Under the pieces are notes generated by a model, which ran no database searches, was not told the origin of the DNA, and saw only the letters and a list, made by a program, of their open reading frames with translations. Source: Streptomyces sp. RFCAC02 (GTDB lineage Bacteria; Actinomycetota; Actinomycetes; Streptomycetales; Streptomycetaceae). From it: a DNA stretch of 64,000 nucleotides. This document shows, one piece after another, positions 18,566 to 27,502 of the stretch. Position numbers and translations under genes: made by a program. The stretch is taken from NCBI RefSeq assembly GCF_004193175.1, contig NZ_SAUH01000001.1, forward strand, positions 5,241,501-5,305,500, given 5' to 3'. Every line of letters starts with the position of its first letter. The first letter of the stretch is position 1.

Positions 18566-20083
18566 GTGCTCAAGGACGAGGGAACTCAGCGACCGGACGG
18601 GACCGATCGGGCCAAGCCCCGCGCGGCTGACGGCGGAACGGGATCGGTGCGCACCACCGTGCCCGCGCGCCTCGACCGATTGCCCTGGTCGAGCTGGCAT
18701 TGGCGCATTGTCATCGGCCTCGGCACGGTGTGGATTCTCGACGGCCTCGAAGTCACTCTCGTCGGCAACATGGCGGAGCGCCTCGCCGAGCCCGGCAGCG
18801 GCATCGCCATCACGGCGGCGCAGGTCAGCGGCTTCGCGGCCGCCATGTATGTGACGGGGGCGTGCGTCGGGGCACTGTTCTTCGGCTGGCTCACGGACCG
18901 TTTCGGGCGCCGGAAACTCTTCATGCTCACGCTGGCGGTGTACCTGCTCGCCACCGCGCTCACGGCATTTTCCTGGACGCCGTGGTTCTTCTTCCTGATG
19001 CGTTTCATGACCGGTTTCGGTATCGGCGGTGAATACGCGGCGATCAACTCGGCCATCGACGAACTCATCCCGAGCAAGTACCGGGGCCGGATCGACATCG
19101 TCATCAACGGGAGTTTCTGGATCGGCGCGTTCTTCGGCGCCCTGCTGTCGATGGTCTTCCTGCGCACCGAGACGTTCGCCGTGGACATCGGCTGGCGCCT
19201 GGCGTTCGGCCTCGGCGTCGTCCTGGGCCTCGTCATCCTGCTGGTGCGCCGGCACGTTCCGGAGAGCCCGCGGTGGCTGTTCATCCACGGACATGACGCG
19301 GAGGCCGAGACGGTCGTGGACGAGGCGGAGTCCTCAGCGCGGCACGCCGGTCACGAACTGTCCGAGACCGATCAGGCGATCACCATCAAACAGCGCCAGT
19401 CGATCGGCTTCATCACGATCGCGCGCACGGTGTTCAGCCGCTACCCGCGCCGCGCGGTTCTCGGTCTCTCCCTCTTCGTCGGCCAGGCGTTCCTCTACAA
19501 CGCGGTCACGTTCGGCTTCGCGACGATCCTCGTCACGTTCTACGACGTGCCGACCGGCGACACGGGCTGGCACTACGCCGTGATCGCACTGGGCAACTTC
19601 TTCGGCCCGCTGCTGCTGAGCCGCTTCTTCGACTCGGTGGGCCGCAAACCGATGATCGCGGGAACCTACATCCTGTCCGGCCTGCTGCTGTTCGGCACGG
19701 CGTACCTGTTCCAGCAGGACGTGCTGTCGGCGAACACCCTGACGGCCTGCTGGACCGTGGCTCTGTTCTTCGCCTCGGCCGGAGCGTCGTCGGCCTACCT
19801 GACGGTGAGCGAGGTCTTCCCGATGGAGACCCGCGCGATGGCGATCGCGTTCTTCTACGCGGTGGGCACGGCAGCGGGCGGAATCAGCGGCCCCCTGCTC
19901 TTCGCGAGCCTGACCGAGAGCGGCATCCGCAGCGAGACAACCCTCGCCTTCTGCATCGGCGCGGCACTGATGGTCCTGGCGGGCCTGGTGGAGGTGTTCC
20001 TCGGCGTGAAGGCAGAACGCAAGGGCCTGGAAGACATCGCAACCCCCCTGACAGCCGAAGAACCCCACCACACACCAGCCTGA
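18566..20083 (+). CDS. MFS transporter
   Basis: A 505-residue, twelve-helix major facilitator. The loop 2-3 motif GWLTDRFGRRKLFML and the sugar-porter-like VPESPRWLF motif are visible, with a long central cytoplasmic loop and SVGRKPMIAG in the second half. The first about 45 residues are polar. The position 67 bp after 8-oxoguanine deaminase, in the same direction, suggests uptake of purines or a purine breakdown product, but the sequence alone does not fix the substrate. GTG 18566 is the likely start, with a weak ribosome site. It ends 9 bp before CRISPR array 1. Confidence 0.8.
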   Translation: MLKDEGTQRPDGTDRAKPRAADGGTGSVRTTVPARLDRLPWSSWHWRIVIGLGTVWILDGLEVTLVGNMAERLAEPGSGIAITAAQVSGFAAAMYVTGACVGALFFGWLTDRFGRRKLFMLTLAVYLLATALTAFSWTPWFFFLMRFMTGFGIGGEYAAINSAIDELIPSKYRGRIDIVINGSFWIGAFFGALLSMVFLRTETFAVDIGWRLAFGLGVVLGLVILLVRRHVPESPRWLFIHGHDAEAETVVDEAESSARHAGHELSETDQAITIKQRQSIGFITIARTVFSRYPRRAVLGLSLFVGQAFLYNAVTFGFATILVTFYDVPTGDTGWHYAVIALGNFFGPLLLSRFFDSVGRKPMIAGTYILSGLLLFGTAYLFQQDVLSANTLTACWTVALFFASAGASSAYLTVSEVFPMETRAMAIAFFYAVGTAAGGISGPLLFASLTESGIRSETTLAFCIGAALMVLAGLVEVFLGVKAERKGLEDIATPLTAEEPHHTPA

Positions 20084-20091
20084 CCCCAAAG

Positions 20092-20881
20092 GAAACCATC
20101 CCCGCGTCTGCGGGGAGTAGACCGGGGTGGTCGGGCGTTCCGTCGGCGGCGCGGGACCACCCCGCGCGTGCGGGGAGCAGCTCCAGCGGGGCGAGATCGC
20201 GGGGAGCAGGGCGGCCTGTACGCCGGGTTCTGTCTCCCCGGGGGACCATCCCCGCGCGTGCGGGGAGCAGCGCGGTCAAGGTCGCCGGCCTCCCAGCCGA
20301 CCAGGGACCATCCCCGCGCGTGCGGGGAGCAGAGGCCAAGCTGGTGCACGTCCGTCGCGGACTTGGGACCATCCCCGCGCGTGCGGGGAGCAGCTCCAGC
20401 GCCTCGGCGTCGAGCCCGAGTGGACGGGACCATCCCCGCGCGTGCGGGGAGCAGCACGACGGCATGCACGACGCCGCCCGGGAGGCGGGACCATCCCCGC
20501 GCGTGCGGGGAGCAGGCGCTGTACTCGTAGTACTCGGCGATGCGCTGGGGACCATCCCCGCGCGTGCGGGGAGCAGGCGGGACACCGCCGGCGCGGCCAC
20601 GAGCGCCAGGGACCATCCCCGCGCGTGCGGGGAGCAGACGGCCCGTCGAGGCGGCCCCCGGCGTAGAACGGGACCATCCCCGCGCGTGCGGGGAGCAGCG
20701 GCGGGCGTTGTCCCCGGCGGTCCGCAGGTTGGGACCATCCCCGCGCGTGCGGGGAGCAGCAACTCGGCGGTCACAGGGCACCGCCGGGGAGGGGACCATC
20801 CCCGCGCGTGCGGGGAGCAGGGGTACGGCCTGAACGAGCGGCGTTTCTCGCTGGGACCATCCCCGCGCGTGCGGGGAGCAG
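20092..20881 (-). CRISPR. Type I-E CRISPR array 1 (13 repeats, transcribed leftward)
   Basis: Thirteen 29-bp repeats with a 61-bp period, spacers mostly 32 bp (one is 33). In crRNA sense the repeat starts CTGCTCCCCGCACG and ends CGCGGGGATGGTCCC. Ten of the eleven repeats from 20242 to 20853 are exactly spaced. The two at the left end are degenerate: 20092-20120 has several changes, and 20153-20180 has lost one base. Decay at the left end and a leader at the right give leftward transcription. The interval 20181-20241 is 61 bp with no full repeat; it starts with about 19 bases of spacer, then only the last 11 bases of a repeat (20199-20209), then a 32-bp spacer, as if one repeat-spacer junction were deleted. 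Confidence 0.98.
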
Positions 20882-20948
20882 ACTCCGTGAGCTGCGGGTT
20901 CAGGCGAGAGGGTAGGCCGTTTTACTTAACTTCGCCGACTCCGGCATT
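20882..20948 (-). promoter_or_regulatory. Leader of CRISPR array 1
   Basis: Read on the minus strand toward the array it holds AATGCC, CGAAGTTAAGTAAAAC (20919-20934), 22 variable bases, CGCAGCTCA (20888-20896) and 6 bases before the first repeat. Array 2 has the same blocks at the same spacing. It is the only AT-rich stretch nearby and probably carries both the array promoter and the Cas1-Cas2 integration signals. It is divergent from cas3. Confidence 0.85.
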
Positions 20949-21031
20949 GCGGGTGAAGTGCGCCAAACGGTCATGTTCGTCAAACTCGCCTCTCCGTGCC
21001 ACGGGTGTAATGCGATCGTACGGCCGGGGCC

Positions 21032-23980
21032 ATGGTGACTTTCAGGAAAGCTGCACATGCGCTGCGTCGAAGCGTGTCTAATGCGGCCATGGCATGGAGA
21101 TCCGGGGAAGCCCCTCCCGGCCTGGCGGCGCGGCTGGTCGGTCCGGTGCGGCGTGTCTGGGCCAAGCATGAGCGAGACAGTGACGGTTGGCTGCCGCTCT
21201 GGCGGCACATGGCCGACAGCGCCGCCGTCGCCGGCCTGTTGTGGGACACCTGGCTGCCCGCCAACCTGCGAGCGCTGATCGCCGAGGCGCTGCCGGACGG
21301 TGAGGCCGACGGTCGCCGGCTGGTGAGCTGGCTCGCGGCCGTGCACGACATCGGCAAGGCCACCCCCGCGTTCGCCTGCCAGGTCGACGGCCTCGCCGAC
21401 ACCATGCGGGACGCCCAACTCGACATGCGCACCTACGCCCAGTACGGCCCCGATCGACGGCTCGCCCCGCACGGGCTGGCCGGGCAGGTGTTGCTCGGGG
21501 AATGGCTCGTGGAGAAGCATGGCTGGAACCTCCGGCACACGGGCCAGTTCACCGTCGTCGTCGGCGGACACCACGGCGTGCCGCCGGAGTCGCTCCAGGT
21601 CAGGGCGGTGCACGACCACCCCGAGTTGCTGCGTACGCCCGGCCCGTCCGAGCCGCTGTGGGGGCGGGTGCAGACGGAGCTGTTGGACGCCTGCGCCGAG
21701 GAGTACGGGATCGCCGAGCGTCTGACGGCCTGGCAGACGGTGAAACTACCCCAGCCCGTACAGGCGTTGCTCACGGCAGTCGTGATCATGGCGGACTGGA
21801 TCGCCAGCAACCCGGACTTCTTCCCTTACTTCCCCGACGCCGCGGGAGTCCCGGACGAGAAGCGCGTCGAGGCCGGTTGGGCCGCTGTCGATCTGCCGGC
21901 GCCCTGGGCGGCCGGGGAGCCCCCGGCCGAGGTGGCGGACCTGTTCGCGGCCCGTTTCCGGCTGCCGCCCGGCGCGGTGCCCCGTTCCGTCCAGGCGCAG
22001 GCGGTCTACCTGGCCCGCCGGATGGAACGCCCGGGACTGATGGTGATCGAGGCGCCGATGGGGGAGGGGAAGACGGAGGCGGCCCTCGCGGCCGCCGAGA
22101 TCCTGGCGGCCCGCTCGGGCGCCGGGGGTGTCTTCTTCGCGCTGCCCACCATGGCCACGAGCAACGGCATGTTCCCCCGGCTCCTGCGCTGGCTCGACCG
22201 TCTGCCGTCACCGTCGGGCACGCGGCTGAGCGTGCAGCTCGCCCACTCCAAGGCCGCGCTCAACAAGGACTTCGACGACGTACGGCGTGGCCGCTGGGGC
22301 CGCGGCTCCGCCTCGGTCGACATGGACGGCGAGCGGTCCCCGAGTCGGGGACCCGGACGGGCCGCGTCGGCGGAACTGGTCGCCCATCAGTGGTTGCGCG
22401 GGCGGAAGAAGGCCATGCTCGCGTCCTTCGTCGCCGGGACCATCGACCAACTGCTGTTCGCGGGCCTCAAGAGCCGGCACCTGGTCCTGCGTCATCTCGG
22501 CGTCGCCGGCAAGGTCGTGGTCATCGACGAGGCCCACGCCTACGACACCTACATGAGCGTCTATCTCGACCGGGTCCTGAGCTGGCTGGGCGCCTACCGG
22601 GTCCCGGTCGTCGTCCTGTCCGCGACGCTCCCCGCCGACCGCAGGAGGCAGCTCGCGGAGGCGTACGCCGGTGTGCCCGGCGGCGCGCCGGAGTTCGCCG
22701 CACTCCAGGAGACGACGGACTACCCGCTGCTGACCGCCGTGGCGCCCGGCGAGGCCCCCGTCGTCGAGGCCCCCGCCGCGTCGGATCACGGCGGGGAAGT
22801 GGTCCTGGAGCGCCTGGACGACGACGTGGCGACCCTCGCCGACCGCCTGGCGGAGGAGAAGGAGGGCGGCGGCTGCGTCCTGGTCGTGCGGAACACCGTG
22901 CGGCGGGTCCTCGACACCGCGCGGGTCCTCCGTGAACGCTTCGGGGACGACGTTGTGACCGTCGCCCACTCGCGGTTCATCGACGTGGATCGGGCGGCCA
23001 ATGACGCTGACCTGCTCGCCCGGTTCGGGCCTCCCGGGGAGGCGGGCGGAGAGCGGCCGTCGGGCCTGCACATCGTGGTGGCGAGCCAGGTCGCCGAGCA
23101 GTCCCTCGACGTGGACTTCGACCTGCTGGTCACGGACCTGTGCCCGGTGGACCTGCTGTTGCAGCGGATCGGCCGGCTGCACCGGCACCGCCGTCCGCGC
23201 CCCGAGCGGCTGGCGGTGGCCCGCTGCCTCGTCACCGGCGCCGACTGGGGGGACGGTACGGACGCCCCCGCGCCGGTGCGCGGATCGGTGGCGGTGTACG
23301 GGGCGTACGCGCTGCTGCGGTCGGCCGCCGTGCTGCTGCCGCACCTGGACGGAGGGCGTCCGGTGCGGCTGCCCGGGGACATCAGCCCGCTCGTCCAGGC
23401 GGCCTACGGCGACGGGGACGTCGGTCCGGCGGGCTGGGCGGGTGCCCTGGCCGAGGCCGGGCAGCGGCACGAGAAGCGGCGCCGGGAGCAGGAGCAGAAA
23501 GCGTCGGTGTTCCGTCTCGGCGAGGTCGGCCGTCCCGGGCGTTCGCTGATCGGCTGGATCGCGGCCGGCGTGGGGGACGCCGACGATTCCCCGGCCGGGC
23601 AGGCCCAGGTCCGTGACGGCCGGCCGGCCGTGGAAGTCCTGGTGGTGCGCCGCCGCGACGACGGGACCCTGACGACGCTGCCATGGCTCGACAAGGGAGC
23701 CGGGCTGGAACTCCCCGTGGACCGTGTCCCTCCACTGGAGGCCGCGCTCGCCGCCGCCCGGTGCGGATTGCGACTGCCCATCGAGTTCTCCGACCCGGAG
23801 GTCACCGACCGGGCGATCGCCGAACTGGAGGAGACCTGGGTGAAGCCGTGGCAGGGCAAGGAAAGTCCCTGGCTGGACGGGCAACTGATCCTCCAGCTCG
23901 ACGAGGACTGTCGGACCCGTCTGGCAGGCTTCTCGCTCCACTACAGCGAAAGGGACGGACTCGAGGTGACGCGTGACTGA
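21032..23980 (+). CDS. cas3: Cas3 helicase-nuclease, type I-E
   Basis: A 982-residue Cas3. The N-terminal HD nuclease has HMADSAAVA (His about 59), AAVHDIGKA (about 105) and GGHHG. The SF2 helicase follows: EAPMGEGKTEAAL (Walker A, about 339), VIDEAHAYD (about 497), VLSATLP, then VASQVAEQSLDVDFD and LLQRIGRLHRHRRP (motifs V and VI). A C-terminal domain completes the usual length. It unwinds and shreds DNA marked by Cascade. GTG 21032 is the longest start; ATG 21089 is an alternative and neither has a clear ribosome site. The stop overlaps the cse1 start by 8 bp. Confidence 0.95.
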   Translation: MVTFRKAAHALRRSVSNAAMAWRSGEAPPGLAARLVGPVRRVWAKHERDSDGWLPLWRHMADSAAVAGLLWDTWLPANLRALIAEALPDGEADGRRLVSWLAAVHDIGKATPAFACQVDGLADTMRDAQLDMRTYAQYGPDRRLAPHGLAGQVLLGEWLVEKHGWNLRHTGQFTVVVGGHHGVPPESLQVRAVHDHPELLRTPGPSEPLWGRVQTELLDACAEEYGIAERLTAWQTVKLPQPVQALLTAVVIMADWIASNPDFFPYFPDAAGVPDEKRVEAGWAAVDLPAPWAAGEPPAEVADLFAARFRLPPGAVPRSVQAQAVYLARRMERPGLMVIEAPMGEGKTEAALAAAEILAARSGAGGVFFALPTMATSNGMFPRLLRWLDRLPSPSGTRLSVQLAHSKAALNKDFDDVRRGRWGRGSASVDMDGERSPSRGPGRAASAELVAHQWLRGRKKAMLASFVAGTIDQLLFAGLKSRHLVLRHLGVAGKVVVIDEAHAYDTYMSVYLDRVLSWLGAYRVPVVVLSATLPADRRRQLAEAYAGVPGGAPEFAALQETTDYPLLTAVAPGEAPVVEAPAASDHGGEVVLERLDDDVATLADRLAEEKEGGGCVLVVRNTVRRVLDTARVLRERFGDDVVTVAHSRFIDVDRAANDADLLARFGPPGEAGGERPSGLHIVVASQVAEQSLDVDFDLLVTDLCPVDLLLQRIGRLHRHRRPRPERLAVARCLVTGADWGDGTDAPAPVRGSVAVYGAYALLRSAAVLLPHLDGGRPVRLPGDISPLVQAAYGDGDVGPAGWAGALAEAGQRHEKRRREQEQKASVFRLGEVGRPGRSLIGWIAAGVGDADDSPAGQAQVRDGRPAVEVLVVRRRDDGTLTTLPWLDKGAGLELPVDRVPPLEAALAAARCGLRLPIEFSDPEVTDRAIAELEETWVKPWQGKESPWLDGQLILQLDEDCRTRLAGFSLHYSERDGLEVTRD

Positions 23981-26312
23981 ACGCTCCCCGCTCTCCTACG
24001 ACTTGACGAGCCGACCGTGGATCGGGGCGCAGTGGCTCGACGGCAGCGAGTCCGAGGTCTCCCTGCGGGACCTCTTCGCCCGCGCCGGGGACGTACGCCG
24101 GATCACCGGTGACCTGGCGACGCAGGAGTTCGCCATCGTCCGCCTGCTGCTGGCTGTCCTGCACGACGCGGTGGACGGGCCGTCGGATCCGGAGGCGTGG
24201 GGCGACCTGTGGGACGACCCGAAGGCGTTCGCGCCGGTCGACGGGTACCTCGACGAGCACCGGGAGCGGTTCGACCTGCTCCATCCACGGACACCGTTCT
24301 TCCAGGTCCCCGGCCTGCGGACCGGCAAGGGGGAGGTGTTCTCGCTCAACCGGGTCGTGGCCGACGTGCCGACGGGCAAGCCGTTCCTCAGCGCCCGGAT
24401 GCCCACGGTGGAACGGGTGGGGTTCGCGGAGGCGGCACGCTGGCTGGTCCACGCGCACGCGTACGACACGTCCGGCATCAAGACCGGCGTCGAGGACGAT
24501 CCACGGGTCAAGGGCGGCAAGGTCTACCCGCTCGGCGTGGGGTGGGCGGGCACCCTCGGCGGCGTGTTCGTCGAGGGCGAGACGTTGCGCGAGACGCTCC
24601 TGCTGAACCTCATCGCCGCCGACGAGCCCGGAATCCGGGCCGAGGCCGAGGACCTTCCCGCGTGGCGCCGCCCCGTGAGCCCGCCCGGACCGGACGGCGG
24701 TGAGCGCGTTCCCAGCGGCCTGCGCGACCTCTACACCTGGCAGACCCGGCGGGTACGCCTGCACTGGGACGACGACGGGGTCCACGGCGTCGTCATCGGC
24801 TACGGCGATCCGCTCACGCCGCACAACCGGCACGCCCAGGAGCCCATGACCGCCTGGCGGCGCAGCACCGCGCAGGAGAAGAAGCTGAAGCAGGTCCCCG
24901 TCTACCTGCCACGGCAGCACGATCCCGCCCGGTCGGCGTGGCGGGGGCTCGCCTCCCTGATCGCGGACGCGACCGGTGGACAGCAGGGCGCGGAGGCCGC
25001 CGCTTCCCTCGCCCCGCCGGTCATCAACTGGGTGGCCCGGCTGACGACCGAGGGGTACCTGCCGCCTGCCTTCCGTATCCGGGCGCGGACGGTCGGCATG
25101 ACGTACGGGACGCAGCAGTCGGTGGTCGACGAGGTCGTCGACGACCGTGTCGCGATGGGGGTCGTCCTGCTGGACCACCATCACCCGAGCTTCGGGACAC
25201 AGGCCAAGGGGGCGGTCGCGGACAGCGACGCGGCCGTACGCGTGCTGGGGGACCTGGCCCGGAACCTCGCGTCGGCCCAGGACGCGTCCAACGACGCGCC
25301 GGACGCCGCGAAGGACGCCGCCCACGACCTGGGCTACGCCGCCCTGGACGGCTCCTACCGGACATGGCTGAGCGAACTGGGCGGCGCGGAGGACCCGTAC
25401 GCCCAGCGCGACCTGTGGCGGCGGACGGCGTACCGGATCGTGCACCGCCTGGGCGTCCGGCTGCTGACCGAGGCCGGTGACCCCGCCTGGGAGGGCCGGG
25501 TGACCGAGATCGGCAAGCGGCAGGTGTGGCTGCACGCGCCCCTCGCGGAGCGGATGTTCTGGCGCGCACTGCGCCGCGCCCTGGCCCAGGAATACACCGC
25601 CGAGCCCGGCTCCCCTTCCCCGACCGGAGGTCTCCCGCCCGTGATCCCCCAGACCGCGCCGCCACCGACCGCCCCCCAGCGGGTCCGTGATACGACCGCC
25701 GGCCTCATCGCCCCCCTGCAGAGCGGGTATCTGGCCGACAGGTCCACTGCCGTGGCCGCGCTGGCACGGCTGCGGCGCGGCGCGGGCCGCGACCTGGCGG
25801 CGAACGCCGACCTGTGGGGCCTGGTCGACACCGGCCCCCTGCACGCCGTACCCGAGGGCGAACGGCGGATGTCCGACGCCGAGACGGAGTGGGCGGAGAA
25901 CGCCGTGCACATCGCCCTCACCCTGTGGGCGTCGCACCAACAGTCCCGCTCCACCGCCATGCACCGCGCCACCACGCCGGCCGTTCCGACCGGCCTCGGC
26001 CGGGCGGTGCGGCGGCTCCTGCCGGCCGACGAGATCGACGGGCCGGTCCGCAAGCGGTTCGTCCGCGTCGGGACGGCCACGGACCTGGGCGCCCTCACCG
26101 AACGCCTGCGGAACCTCGTGGACCTGCTGCGCCGCGACGACGTCCCGCTCGACTACGGCCTGCTCGCCGAGCAGTTGTACCGCTGGCAGGCCCCCGGCGG
26201 ACGCGACACCGTACGCCGCGACTGGGGCCGCTCGTTCCACACCCCGCCCCTCACGACCGACACCGGCACGGACCCGACCGCCGCCGATTCCGAGGAGAAC
26301 AACGCCCAGTGA
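23973..26312 (+). CDS. cse1-cse2: Cse1-Cse2 (Cas8e-Cas11e) single-frame fusion
   Basis: One 779-residue frame. Residues 1 to about 545 are Cse1 (SYDLTSRPWIGAQWLDG, ATQEFAIVRLLLAVLHDA, HPRTPFFQVPGL, AERMFWRALRRALAQEY), the large subunit that recognises the PAM. A Pro/Thr-rich linker follows. Residues about 571 on are Cse2 (GYLADRSTAVAALARLRRGAG, AENAVHIALTLWASHQQS, LDYGLLAEQLYRWQAPGG), the small subunit that stabilises the R-loop. In E. coli they are separate proteins, one Cse1 to two Cse2. No stop lies between them here. At the junction a strong ribosome site and an in-frame GTG (25641) could make free Cse2. TGA in the +1 frame at 25642 suggests an ancestral GTGA overlap. Confidence 0.9.
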   Translation: MTERSPLSYDLTSRPWIGAQWLDGSESEVSLRDLFARAGDVRRITGDLATQEFAIVRLLLAVLHDAVDGPSDPEAWGDLWDDPKAFAPVDGYLDEHRERFDLLHPRTPFFQVPGLRTGKGEVFSLNRVVADVPTGKPFLSARMPTVERVGFAEAARWLVHAHAYDTSGIKTGVEDDPRVKGGKVYPLGVGWAGTLGGVFVEGETLRETLLLNLIAADEPGIRAEAEDLPAWRRPVSPPGPDGGERVPSGLRDLYTWQTRRVRLHWDDDGVHGVVIGYGDPLTPHNRHAQEPMTAWRRSTAQEKKLKQVPVYLPRQHDPARSAWRGLASLIADATGGQQGAEAAASLAPPVINWVARLTTEGYLPPAFRIRARTVGMTYGTQQSVVDEVVDDRVAMGVVLLDHHHPSFGTQAKGAVADSDAAVRVLGDLARNLASAQDASNDAPDAAKDAAHDLGYAALDGSYRTWLSELGGAEDPYAQRDLWRRTAYRIVHRLGVRLLTEAGDPAWEGRVTEIGKRQVWLHAPLAERMFWRALRRALAQEYTAEPGSPSPTGGLPPVIPQTAPPPTAPQRVRDTTAGLIAPLQSGYLADRSTAVAALARLRRGAGRDLAANADLWGLVDTGPLHAVPEGERRMSDAETEWAENAVHIALTLWASHQQSRSTAMHRATTPAVPTGLGRAVRRLLPADEIDGPVRKRFVRVGTATDLGALTERLRNLVDLLRRDDVPLDYGLLAEQLYRWQAPGGRDTVRRDWGRSFHTPPLTTDTGTDPTAADSEENNAQ
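25626..25643 (+). promoter_or_regulatory. Internal ribosome site and GTG start for free Cse2
   Basis: GGAGGT at 25626-25631, then 9 bases, then GTG at 25641, which is codon 557 of the fused frame. Initiation here would give a 223-residue protein, the normal size of Cse2, starting VIPQTAPPPTAPQRVRD. Sequence and spacing are as good as any ribosome site in the window. Confidence 0.7.
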
Positions 26313-27502
26313 AGAGCATCTACGTCGACGTCCACGCGCTGCAGACCGTCCCGCCGAGCAATCTGAACCGGGACGACACCGGGGCGCCGAAGTCGGCCGT
26401 CTACGGCGGCGCGCGCCGGGCGCGGGTCTCCAGCCAGGCGTGGAAGCGTGCCACCCGTGAGTACTTCGGGGAGCAGAAGCTGCTGGACCCCCGGGATCTG
26501 GGCGTGCGGACCCGGAAGGTCGTCGACCTGCTGGCCGAGCGGATCACCCGCCGGGAACCGTCGATCGACCGCGCGGCCGCCCTGACGCTGGCGGCCGAGG
26601 TGTTCGCCGCGATCATCGGGAAGAAGCTGGAGCCCCCGGCCCGCAAGAACAAGGGCGGCGAGGAGGGGCAGGACGCCGTGCCGGAGTCGAAGTACCTGAT
26701 GTTCCTCGGCTCCCGGCAGCTCGACAACCTCGCGGACCTCGCCATCGAGGGCGCCGCCGACCCGGCCGCCTTCCTGAAGGACAAGAAGAACAAGGTCCGC
26801 GCCAAGGAACTCGCCGACACCGAGCACTCCGTCGACATCGCCCTCTTCGGCAGGATGGTCGCCGACGCCGCCGACATCAACGTCGACGCCGCCGTGCAGG
26901 TCGCCCACGCCCTGAGCGTCCACCCGGTGGAGAACGAGTCCGACTACTTCACGGCCGTGGACGACCGAAACATGGAGGAGGAGTCCGGCGCCGGCATGAT
27001 CAGCACGACCGACTTCAACTCGGCCACGCTCTACCGCTACGCCTCGGTCAACGTCCACCAGCTCGCGGCCACCCTCGGCGACGGGCAGCGCGACGACCGG
27101 CCGGCCACCGAGCCCGTGCGGCGCGCGGTCGAGGCGTTCATCGAGGCGTTCGTGTCGTCCATGCCGACCGGGAAGATCAACACGTTCGGCAACCACACCC
27201 TCCCGGACGCCGTCCTCGTCACGCTCCGCACCACGCGGCCCATCAGCTACGTCGCCGCGTTCGAGGACCCGGTCACCGCCCACACCGGCAGCGGCCACCT
27301 CCGCGAGGCCGCCGAGCGGCTCGCCGGCTACATCCCCGACATCGAGCGGGCGTACGGGAACGACGCCACGCGCAGTTGGGTGCTGCGGATCGGCCTCCAC
27401 ACGGGGAAGCTGACCGACGTCGCCACCGAGGTGCCCAAGCTGTCCGCGCTGGTCGCCGAGGCCGGGCAGGCCGTCGCCGACGCCCTGGGACAGCCCGCAT
27501 GA
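26309..27502 (+). CDS. cas7e: Cas7e (Cse4/CasC), Cascade backbone subunit
   Basis: A 397-residue Cas7-family RAMP protein. It starts VKSIYVDVHALQTVPPSNLNRDDTG and has the conserved GGARRARVSSQAWKRATR stretch (about residues 34-51). Later come GMISTTDFNSATLYRYASVNV and TFGNHTLPDAVLV. Six copies normally line the crRNA guide. Starts by GTGA overlap with the cse1-cse2 stop, with GAGGAG 10-15 bases upstream, and ends by ATGA overlap with cas5e. Confidence 0.96.
   Translation: MKSIYVDVHALQTVPPSNLNRDDTGAPKSAVYGGARRARVSSQAWKRATREYFGEQKLLDPRDLGVRTRKVVDLLAERITRREPSIDRAAALTLAAEVFAAIIGKKLEPPARKNKGGEEGQDAVPESKYLMFLGSRQLDNLADLAIEGAADPAAFLKDKKNKVRAKELADTEHSVDIALFGRMVADAADINVDAAVQVAHALSVHPVENESDYFTAVDDRNMEEESGAGMISTTDFNSATLYRYASVNVHQLAATLGDGQRDDRPATEPVRRAVEAFIEAFVSSMPTGKINTFGNHTLPDAVLVTLRTTRPISYVAAFEDPVTAHTGSGHLREAAERLAGYIPDIERAYGNDATRSWVLRIGLHTGKLTDVATEVPKLSALVAEAGQAVADALGQPA

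Noticed and set aside
19855..21081. Several long ORFs inside CRISPR array 1, on both strands
   Set aside because: They translate the repeat into recurring peptides such as ARAGM and PRTRGDGP. The 61-bp period is not a multiple of three, so the repeats read through all frames. They are not genes.
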